This document shows, piece by piece, positions 50,801-62,800 of a stretch of DNA of 64,000 nt. Source of the DNA: Arenicola marina (lineage: Eukaryota; Annelida; Polychaeta; Arenicolidae); the NCBI GenBank assembly GCA_964019135.1, contig OZ025248.1, positions 54,677,670 through 54,741,669 of the forward strand, read 5' to 3'. The translations under genes and the position numbers were made by a program. The notes under the pieces were generated by a model. It searched no databases. It was given only the letters and a program-made list of their open reading frames with translations, and had not been told where the DNA came from. Position 1 is the first letter of the stretch. Each line of letters opens with the position of its first letter.

Positions 50801-53800
50801 CAACCCATTTTATGTTTATAAAGGTCTTTGCTAATATTTTAGCTCCCCTCGATTAAATCACAACATTCTAGGAGATTCTAAGAATGGGGACAAAAGAGCC
50901 TTTCATTGTTCTTAAGATCGATCTAGGTTCTTCCCAAGAGCCTTTCATGCAGCTTATAACGTCACGACGACGCTAATTAGGGTAAATGTCACACACGTGC
51001 TGGACTAGTTCAGGGGCCGTATGCACACTCCCCTCGTAAGTTACGCACGAAGAGTGCATTTTCGTCTTAGCCTCACCAGTTCGGTGTGGTGGCGCTCATG
51101 ATTAAGGAATCCTTTTCAATATAAGTTTAGCATTTTCTTAATTAAAAAAATTCACTTCGCGGGTGACTTGTGATGTATTTTGAACCCGATAATCACTCGA
51201 ATTTTTTTGCACTTAGCGCTAAGTCTAGTCAAAGAGCTTGTATAGTTCTGTAAATTCTGTGATCTAGTGGCGTAGCCTAAGTGGCAGTTATGACTACTGC
51301 CCCAGGAGTCGTTGGAGATGACGTCCCTACCGGATGGCTTCCTGCTTCTTCAGCTCCAGGTCGGCTTTCCGCTTGGCCTCACGTTCAATGCGCGCCGCCT
51401 TGCGTGCCTCATCCAGGGCCTCTCTGGCGTCCTCCTCAGCTTGGCGGGCTTCCTCCGCCGCCTGCTCCATTTCCAAGATATCGCGGTCCAACCCCTGAAT
51501 GAGGCGTGAGAGACCACTTAATAGGCGTCTTAATTGGCTACAGACGTATTTAGGTGTTTAAATCACAACCGATTATACTGCAAGGCTCGAATATATATAG
51601 AACGGGTTAAGCCGAGCGCCCGCTATATATGTTATAGCGCTTCTGGATCCCCAGAGCAAGGGCTTTAATTGATAGAAATACAAATTATTACAAAAAACAT
51701 GTACTTCAAGCCAGCTTCTGTCTTAGTTCTGATACTATACATTAGATGCACTTCATATATAAAATTAAGAAATTAGGAGGTTTAAACTTAATAACACGCA
51801 TTTACTGGCAAAGATTAAAAATTAGAACATATTGTAGAAGCCTTTACAAACCTTATACGATGGATATATATACTTCAAATATAGGCAATAATACGATTAA
51901 GATAACAGGTTATATATATGTTCAAATGTATAAGTAAATGATGTCACAACTTACGTAACGCACATGAGACAAAAGGAACCAACATGAAATTTTACTTATC
52001 ATGCGTAAGCAAATTTTATGCTAAACATCATTTAAGTAGTTTGTAAGCATCACGTTTCGCTTGCAAATAAGTCTAAAAGGGAAGCATAAATGGCACATAT
52101 GGAAAACAGGTTGTAATGTCGAAAGAAGAAAAACCGCCCTTCTTTCATATGGTGTCATGTTGTTGCAATACAATACAATGCCATACAACATCGTTATATT
52201 TTATGTTACAACAAGTACGAAGCTAAAAATTGTCACAAAACTCAGCTGCCATTCTGGTACCAAAGTACGTATTCTCATACGTAATATTCATGTTCCCCAG
52301 ACCATCGAAAGATATACGGTACACAATATGAAGGCTGATATCAAGTTGAAAATATTAACATAGTCTTCTACATGCTCCTCGTATATTTATGTAGTAATTC
52401 CATTTTGTTGCGTGATAACGGGCAGCTTATTTCAGAATTATATTTAAACCGATATACTAAAATTGTTGACCTTTCGGCAATGTGAGTCAAGTACATCGTC
52501 ATTTTTAAATCAGTTTAACGTTGTGTATTTAAGATACATAATCAAGATACATAATCAGGCCCTGCATGCACTCGAATCAATGGGAATTCTTTATAGTCAC
52601 GTGTACATTGATACTTTTTGGGGGGCCTTTTTTCATCCTGAACAAAAATGAACATTTGCACAGGTGAGGATGGAACCACGCACCAGCTGTTTGGGCGCAC
52701 ACGGACATAGCCGAACACGCTACCCACTAGACCATAAATTGTTGGATTTTCATCTAATGTTTAATATATAGTTGGTAAGTTTTGTCTGTACCGTGAAGAT
52801 TTGATAAGTGATCATAACTGCTGAACGGTGGATTCATTCATTGGTCATAGAAGGATACCTCATATATCGCCAATGTGGACGATCATGAGTAAAGCGGAAC
52901 CATGTCCCCGGGGAAATCCATTATCAGTTTAATCTTTTCGATAAATGATATGGGGTCAGAGGTATTATTTAAACGCCTATAGTCTCACAAAATAATGTCC
53001 ATAAAAATACGAGTGTCAACGGAAGTAGCCATCCGCAAGAGTGATCCTCTCTGTGAGATCAATAATGGGTGACATGATCCTCGCTATCACGCCGTATCGA
53101 CATTTAGCTACACTTTGCCGATCTTCACCGGTATAGTTTCCCTCAATTGTAGGTGCATAATCGGAAGAATGCTTCTCGGAAAGTATACAGGTACACGCGG
53201 TACATGTTTCTAACATCTGGCTGTTATATCGTTAGTCTTCGCAAAACGAAGTGACTGCCATGAACTGTGGCTGTAATTAAATAACCCATTTCTGTGCACT
53301 AGTCATCATTATTTAACTTCATGATGATTTTTCACTTAATAGCCCATTTGCAGCTTTCCCAATTTATTAGGTGAAGTAAGGTCAGTTTTTGAAACAGGGG
53401 GGTAGGCCAGAACATTTTCCATATGACTCCTTAATGATTAAATGTTTCCTAAAAGTGAATCTATATCTATCGACGATGGTGTGTCACCAGGCATGAGCCA
53501 GATACGCCCGCCCCCCCCCCCCGCCCAGATACTGCGGTCATTTCTTGGGGTCATATCCCTACGTTGATTACGTAACACCGACACAAGGCAATGCCACTGA
53601 CGTGTTATAAATTATATAAATAGATTGCCTTGATATCATACCAAGCCGCAAACCATAATTCGGAATGTCTGAGGAATTATGAATGCGAAAGATACAAGCA
53701 TCAAAATTGTTATGGCAAAACACTAATATGTAGAGTAAAAGGAGCAAATGATAACTTCAGAAGTTTCGTAAATACGTTAGTTCGTGTATTTACGAACTAA

Positions 53801-56800
53801 CTGCAGAAACAACATCGGCGTATATGTAAAAATGTATAGTATGAAATACATATTCACAGGAAATACAAGATAATACATTGTTTCTTACTTCAGGTTTGTC
53901 TGGTTGCTGTAATATACAATATCATCGAACACAGTGTATGGTAAGCGGAATACCACGCGAAACTGTAGTTAAAATACCGTAATGTGAGTGCAGATGACTT
54001 ACCAATTTGCCGTCATTAAAGTGCGAGCCGTTTCAAGAACTGTAGTCTAATTGTCGATATACCCCTTTGCTATGTCTTACCATAGAACGCAATTGTAAGC
54101 TGACATTTACCAAAAGACAATCTATGTAACAACCAAACCATCAAACGAACGGAACTAGGGTCCATTTGGGCCAAGACGGAAGCAGAATATCGCATCTGTT
54201 CGATACAATTTTCACACACATTTCTGTTGCTGCATTCTGCCGTCGGAAATCACGATAGGAGCTCGGATTCTATTCCCTGACACATCTCGGTGCAATAAAT
54301 ATAAATTAATTGCAAATTTAGATGAATCTGGCCACACCACAAAACAGGGGAGTAACAACCTAATCCAGATAAATGGAGGGATGGTAAAGCTTATGGTAGA
54401 TGTGTGTGCGTGTGTGATCACTAGTTTATGAAGACGCACGTGCGTACCTCTTTGCGGCGGCGCGCTTTCTCTTCCTGCTGCGCGGCTAGTTGCTGCTTAT
54501 TCTTAATCTCGGCATTTAGACGTCGGGATTCCTCCTGGCGTTTCTACATTTCGGTAGGTTACAAAACACCATGATATATGGGAACAATTTAAATGTGATC
54601 CCAACTAAACCATATTTAAAGTTTGTTTTCAGAAAGTAACCTACATGTGAATATTTAGATAAATTTGGACATATAAATAAATGACTAAATAAATATCAAA
54701 ATCCAGTAACGTTATCATGACGTATGTAGGCCTATGCATAATATTTTATTCAAATTAAGCTTAACGTGATGAATGATGAGGCTCATAACGACACTTTTTG
54801 CATGAGATATATTACCTGTTTCTCTTGTCTGCGTGCCTCCCGTAGAGCCTGTCTCTCCTTCTCCAGTGCTTCCCTCTCCAAATCCTTGGCAGTTTTAACT
54901 TCCTTTATAACTTTCTTGTTCTTTGCCGCATGTCCTCGCTTTGACCCAGCTGATTGTTTGGCAGACTGGGGCGGGGAACGCAATTTGCGTTCCGCCTCTT
55001 CCATTTTTTCCTTAATTGTGGGCAAGAGAAAGACAAATTGGAGAGGCAAAATGGAAGTGCCATATAAGCATAAGTTATTATGCAATACAGACTAATTGTA
55101 AGCGAGTGATTGCATTTAATTATTCAAGCGCAAATGCAGCTCTGAATGACAAAACTAAAACTAAATACACGAAAAATTTAGGGATGAAGAGATTTAATTT
55201 GAGCAAATCACATTAATACGGTATTTCGGAATTTTATGTGATTCCCATAAAACGTACGTCCTAACATATGAAAGGGACTAGAGTAAACTGCTGAACATCG
55301 TAAATAGTTCTAAATTAAAATACCATTGTGAGTGTCTTTGGTTGATTATGTTATTATTCATGGCCTGAATCAAAATCGCAGGTAACAGTTCATTCAAGTG
55401 ATTGAACATTGATTTATTCAGTGGGCATTTTTGATTAAGTCTGGCAAGTCATTTACCCATGTACAAACTATACATTATATTACCTGCAGAATTCTCTGTT
55501 CAAGTGCCATTTCCTCGGCGGTTAATTCCTCATCATCAGCACCAAGATCCGAGTCCAGAATATCGGTTACTATGAAAACAACAGTGATATTTCAGTATAA
55601 AGTGTTTAAATCATTATTCGAAAATACGTACAATTTTGCACAGTTTTACAAGATAAATCCATAGAAATGTACCTTGTTTTCGTCTCTTGGTGAACAATAA
55701 TGTTATTATTATTATTAATTATTATTATTATTAATATTGACCCTATTCCTAATCAACGGGTTTCCCATCAGCAATTTATAATCCTACAGCTACCGACCGA
55801 ATGTAAAATCTTAGGTAACTCAAGGCGTCCACATAATAATTAAACTTGTTCCTGAAAATATAACTGTGTCACACCAGAACACAAATATTGATGATGCAAT
55901 GAAATTCACCACCGCCATTAGATCAAAATTGTGCTTCGCGAAAATTAATCAAGCAATCAGAATATCATTATATCATTTGAAATCAATTGAAAACTCGAGG
56001 ATGTTTCTCAATTAACGTAAACACCAAATGCAACCACACAACTTTGATTTTGCGGCCTCGGCTTATTCTGAACATTCGCACCGATTCCCGCCTGTCCTGA
56101 CCGAGGCACGAACCTACGACCCTCCGGTCCAGGGGCAAATCTAGGGGGGAGGGGGTAGGGATGTTGCACCCCCCCCCCCCTCTTGGGAACCAGAACATAC
56201 AACATACATGCTAACATACATGGTAAAGTCCCAAGTCTTAAGAGAGCAACCCCCCACCTTGGGAAACTGAACATACACTGTTAAAGTCAGGTTTTCTAAG
56301 CCCAAGCCCCCACCCCCCCGGTCACCCCCCTCTTGGGAACCTGAATATACAGAATATACACTGTTAAAGTCGGCTTCACCGAGTATGCCCCCCCCCCCAG
56401 GTCGCAAGTTTTTCAGAGAGCACACCGCCCGGTCAGACGTTTTCAGAGAGCAACCCCCCCACCCCTGGTAAATTCCTAGATCCGCCCCTGCGGTCAGCGG
56501 ACACATTAGCTCTTGGGCTGCAAAGGAATGTTCTCACAGCCTGGTCACTCACGCGTCTACTTATATCAGCGACAAGCAGGGTATTAGCCAGAATTTTTTT
56601 TGTCCAGCCAAACTTTCGGACATGTTCAGTGCTGCCCGCCTCATATTGCAATTCCTAATAAGATATTTCTGCGTGAAATATGCATAACAGCATTGCATTT
56701 TCACGATCGGCCTTTACGTTACATATATATATGAGTATATGAGGTAAACACCAGCAGTTATCGTCATATAAAATTGTGAGTGCTATAATTTCCACACAAA

Positions 56801-59800
56801 CTATAAACCGACTTTTGCTGACGAATACGAGGTCATTCTTTCATGTTGATGCGAACCATGGCTTCAGCATAGCTCACGTATGACTGACGCCTAACATTCG
56901 TTACGATAACTCCCTTCGTGGGGTCTAACATGGAATATGGACAGACTACGAACAGAATATCGAATTGAAAAAGCAAGTTCTATAATAATGTAATTGCTTA
57001 TTCCAGGATTCGACAATTTCAAGAGAGCCGATATGAGAGTGCATTTTATGGTAAGAGTGACTAATGCCCACCACCTTTAGTGTTTGTCATATATTATTGT
57101 CGCGACTACTGCAACGTTACCTGAAGCTTCATCTAAGCAGCGTGAAAGAAACACACGGAATCGATTAAAGATTGGTATGTCAACGAGCATAAATCATATG
57201 GATGAATAAATAAGATGTAAATATTTGTTTAATTCGATATTTTGGTTCAGCACACTGGCATTTTATTTATGGGGACTGTGATATAAGAAATGTTTTATGA
57301 AGGATCACATTGCCCTCTTGGACTACCGCTGACCCAATCGGGACGTGCGCGTAAAAGCCCACCAAGAAGTTTTTTTTGGAGGACGCAAATTAATTCTTGA
57401 GATGTATCCAATCTCGATGTGCTCAATGCTGCATCGGAAATTTCATATCAAATAATACCAATTCTATTACTGTACTAAATATTTCTTGACGTCTTGTAAT
57501 GATGTAATACGTTTTGTTATGCGTTGAAACCATCAGTTGAAGAGAGTCGTGTGAACGAGATAGAAATTGTTCAACATTATGCCACTAAGTAAAAAAGTAA
57601 TGACCCGTGACTAGATAACTATATACGTGATGAAAGAAACCGGCCATCGGTGGCCTAAAAGCCCCGACAGGCCTCACAGGGTTACAGTGCTATTAACAGC
57701 ACGATTACCCCCAATGGACTGCAGTTCAAGCACACTTCCGGAACGTTCAGGTCGCATTCCTGCGCGCTCTGACTGCTTGTAAACCTCAGCAACTTTTGTT
57801 TGAAGCATAAATAAGTGTGATAATTACATGTTCCACGAAGTTATATTATGCCACGTTAGTCAGAACATAGTTCCAATGTATATATACATAAATGGTTGTG
57901 TTAGCTGCTAAGCCTAATATCATATATATAATGAACATGGTACATACGAGAAAAAACACAGCATATACATATTGAACAGCATCATTTTCTATACAATAAG
58001 CAATATTAGTTTCTTATGGCGCACTATTGTAAATGACATGAATTGGCCACTTACATTCTTTCTCGAGCTTGTCCACAGCAGCGTCTTCCAAAGTCTTCTG
58101 CCCAGGAGGCATCGGGTGAAAGCGCAGAGATTTGACTTTGGTCTGACTTTTCTTAGCCTTCTTTACTCCACCCTTCTTGTGGGCCAGGGAAGGATGTAGC
58201 ATTCGCTGGAGATCTTCCTTGGACATGACACTCGGACTCTCAGAGTGTATGGAGGACTGAAATATAAAATAATACATTAAAAATAACTAGCTCAATTAAA
58301 GACGCCGAACGTGTTTTTTTTATAGCAAAATAATGAAACCAGATACGAATATTACTTTGGTTTGATTGGATTATATACATGTATATATATATATAGCGTT
58401 TCTGTAATGAAATACTTTAACCACTAATCAATGTTAATCGTTTTAATTACGATTTGGGCGGATAATTCGGCAGCAGTCGCTGTCATAAAGGTACCCCAAA
58501 GCCCACAGCTCAATATCGCCGTGCAGTCTACTTTAAGCACGTGATTGGCCGTTTACCTTTGATGATACTTTTGGCGCAGTCGTCGTGTCTAGCCCAGAAA
58601 CCATCTGCGAAACATCCAGGGCATTGGTATATTGCAAGCTGCTTCTGGGTCCCGTTCCAGTCGGACTATTGCCAGCTTCGTTATTCCCATTACCCTCCGC
58701 CTTGTGCAGCCTCTCGCGGTCGTGTTTCAAGATGTGAGAATCATCCGCACGACCCTGCGACAACCCTTTAGCGTTACCTACGTTCTTGGCATCTAGGCTG
58801 TGATAATTATCACTCGGAACACGCGTTTGATTATCAACCAATGGAATATCTGCCACCGAAACCCCTTGGGGACTTGCTACATCTTCGTCGATGCTCTTCT
58901 CCGCCCAAGAATCCGTCGCCCCTTTAGTGTCTATCACAACATCGATCGTGCGACCCTGAGCGCCACCTTTCTTTCCAACTAGGCTATTCCTATCATCGAG
59001 CGCATTCCCTCTGCCGAGTTCGTCCAATTCGTAAACTGGATCAACCGTAGTCACACATTCGTCTTGCATATTACTACTATCATCGCCACCAACTTCTTCA
59101 TTAGCCACACGAGACTCTAGAAGGTGTTGTTCAGGGACTTGCGTGTCTAGTCCTGATTTCTGGCTACCATCATGATCGACATCATTCGCCGTATCCTGTA
59201 CAGCATCGTCCGCATCTTCGGCATTTTGGCTGTCTTCGAAGACTTCCTCGTGGTGCCCGAGGTCGTTGTGGTCCTTGTGCTCCTTGCGGTTTTTGTGGTC
59301 CTTGCGGTCGTTGTGGTTCTTGTAGTCCTCGCGGTCGTTGTGTTCCTCGTGGCCCTCTTGGCCCTCCTTGGCCGCCCGAGGCCACGGCTCTGGGACTTCG
59401 TCCCCGTCATCGTCTTCGCCATTGTAGGACTCCTGATCCAGATGGTGCTCCAGCTGCTCCGGAAAGCTTCCCATGTTGATGTCGGTTACATTGTTACCGT
59501 CGACGTCGTGGGTTGGAGACGCGGACCTCGTGCTGGGAGGCGCTGGGGGAGCTCGGGACCCGGCAGCTGAGGAGTCGCATCAGGCACAACGCCATAGTTA
59601 TGGGTCACATACGACATGTTTAATACGTTAATTTCATGTTATGAATAACATTTCTTCGACGCTAGATATTGAAGTTAAGATTTAATATATCAATTGATAT
59701 TCAAGAGCAATACGATTTATATCAAGTATTTGTATTCATTTAATAAGTGTATTATTATAAGTTATTTTGAATGCAAGCTACGCATTCAGCACACATATAG

Positions 59801-62800
59801 CCGGGACATATAGAATCTGAGGCCTGATATAAATGCCAATGATTACTAGTCTATAGTTTCACGCATAAAATCATTCACGGTTACCTATCGAGGCCGGGGA
59901 GGCCCTTTCAAAGGACTTCAGGGAATCTGTTCTGGTAGATGATGCTCTTCGGGATACGACAGACCCTGGTCTTGTGTTTCCGCGCCAATCAATGTCTGGA
60001 TCGGCTGGTTAAATAATACGCACATAAATAAGTTTATGAGGTGCAGGAATCGTGATGCGAGAGGTCAGTGTCCTATGAATCACATGCTTCCAAAAGGTAT
60101 CGTTGTACATGTTGGACACTTAATCCCAAGTGATCGAGATGCAAACCAACTATCGGTATTTGAAGCACAAACCAGATGTCATTATGGTCATTATGATTTC
60201 ATAAAGACATATATATTCATGAATCATGCAAACGTTCCGTTTATGTTCAGAACAGAATGTTGTATTATTGTCCAATCCACATGTGCTTCAATATATTCAA
60301 TGCCACACGCTTTCCGTCTTAGCAACGAAGATGTGTTTTACTTGTCGCAAAGAGTTTGCCACAAAGAGGTCCAAATAGGTCTTGATTAAGTTTGCCAGTC
60401 TCAAGGTCTGGAGTGAAATGATAGGATGGAAGCCTTACATCATAGGGTCGATTGTCTAATCATGAATGTATCTTAAGGTAATGAGTAGATCAATCCCCAA
60501 CGTATATCATGGTACATGCGTTACCTTCCCCGTCGTGTTCGTGCTCGCCACCACCAGGGTCCTGCAACGTATCGGCTTCCGGGGAACTTCTCCCGACTAG
60601 AAAGGACCTCGTGTCTCCAATAGACATGTGCCCTACTGTGAACAATATACATTATATATATATCTATATAGACCATCATCATATGCAACGTTCGTCTTCA
60701 AGGACAAAATATACAAAGTTGTTGCGAGGCGTCATAAACTGGTGGATCATATACAGTATATAGTATTGCATAGTACTTAGGACCAAATGAGGGGTTGTTG
60801 TGTTGTATTGCATCTGCATTGTTCGTGTGTGCCACATATAGATATACAAAAAACAGTTTCCTTGCAAAATATACAGTACAAAATGACATTAACTCCCACA
60901 ACGACCCAGGCATATGCCCTGGCCAGGGTCTGAGGGGACTTACCCGAGGCGTACATCGGCATCAGCGGCTGTGTAACACTCGACACGGCCTGCTCAACCA
61001 CGTGTTCCAGTAAATCACCTCTCTCGTCATCTTCATGCAGCTCAACACTGCCACCCAGACGACTGCTGGTGTCACTGACGAATGAATCTTTCATTTATGA
61101 TGGTTCACTTAATTCACTGTGTTTCAACTCAGTGGATATAAATTCATTGTCACATGTGTGGAGGGAGAACTTTTGTACTCGGCACACATGGGTCATTTCT
61201 TCATCAGGTAGAACCACAGTGGTTTCTACGGCATTCGGCGACCAAATGAATATAGCCCGATTATCCCACTTTAACAACTGATATGTGCTTACCTACTACT
61301 TCATGTAACCCATGTCCTGGTTCGACCGAGCTTTATCACCGATTAAAAAAACATGGTCCGGTATAACCGATGTGTGTACAAAGGTGGCCTATCTACCCAC
61401 CAATTTATTGAAATCCATGCTCTCGTATAATCATTATTACACTGCCCTCATGCGTTAAATACGTTGATGTTATGCCAATTAATGTTCAATAGACCTAGCA
61501 TTGATCACCGTGATATTGGATATTTTAGCTGATATATATGGCTCGTTCCAGGATCAGACCGAATCTCACCTGTAGACGCTGCTGACGTCATCCTGAGCGT
61601 TGTCTTGTGATTGGGAATGTGAGTTCTCTGAGGAAATATAGGCCAAGTAAGACACAGTGATGTATTACGTTGACGTGTAGAACAATCTATAGGAAGAACA
61701 TTTATACGGATACAGACACTCAAGCTATTGACTACACACTGCACGCTGATCGTCAGAGCATTGAGGGTATTTAACAGTATTAGTATTCCCCAAGAAAGTT
61801 TTGTGTTATTATTGACATCATTTATTATCGGAATTAGATACAGCAAAATTATATTTGACTTTCGGAGTTACATTACATTTACAGTTCCTAATGGTAGATT
61901 TCCACAAAAGCATTACTAATTTAGAGTGATATATTCTTGACTTTCTGCCTGAACTACTCATTCCAAGAAAGAACCACGTAGCAAGTAATGTGTAAGCCAA
62001 GAAAAGTGGCGAAACATCATGGCAGAATGGGCGTCGTTACAGATCAGGTAACAAGTCTACAAGAGGCCGCAACGGTGTAACACTGACAAAACAAGTCACA
62101 AGCCGTAAGTCAAATGATGAATGCACAACATGTAGAAGTCACAAGCCCAACGTGAGCCATATTAATACACAACATGTAGATGGACGTATAGCTTCGTGAA
62201 ACCACCCGCTTATGTATTTTGGTTTACATCGATCACAAACACAAAAGTGTCGAACAGCAACCTTAGTTTATTTGTATCACACGCGCACTCTGTAACTTAG
62301 CCGGGGAAACAAAACTGTCATAAGACAGTTGGGGAAGGCAAGAGCGGATCCAGGGGCGTAACCAGGGGTTCCGTCCCCCCCCCCCTTTTTCCTGAATCTG
62401 CCCTGGAAGGGACGACTTTCGTTCCTACCCCGAAAGACAGAACGTTTCAGAACGACAGCAACGTGTTGGTTTCTGTAGCGTTGACTAAACCTCTATCTCC
62501 TAATAAGGTGAGGACATAAATTCATAATGACGACACATGCATCGTGACATGCAAGAGTGATGGGGTGAATTAATTTACTGCAACACAATAACATGCTGTC
62601 AGAGAAATCGACAAGTGACCGCACGCGGTTTGGGACCAACCTGCTGGTTGCTTAGCAACGATCGAAGCGCATTCATCGTTATGTTGTGTACATTCTGTGG
62701 TTGACGCAGTGGATTCTATTGGGGAGATGGTAGGTTTGTATGCGTGTAACGGATTGACCGGGGGGAGAAGATCAAGGTCGAAAGAAAAATCAAATGCCGC

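Larger units (their letters stand above)
51495..54447 (-). other. Intron between exons 11 and 12
   Basis: About 3 kb, AT-rich, with C-runs near 53507-53525, a tRNA-like sequence at 52661-52736 and a perfect hairpin at 53776-53801. No further in-phase exon was recognised. Confidence 0.65.

Noticed and set aside
56141..56506. Gly-rich minus-strand frames
   Set aside because: They lie wholly within a non-coding inverted-repeat element with C-runs.
59172..59570. Plus-strand Val/Leu-rich frame of 132 codons
   Set aside because: It is the antisense shadow of the acidic repeats in exon 7 of the minus-strand gene.
62349..62406. Possible third short inverted-repeat element (CAGGGGCGTAACC)
   Set aside because: The ends match poorly and no target duplication could be found.
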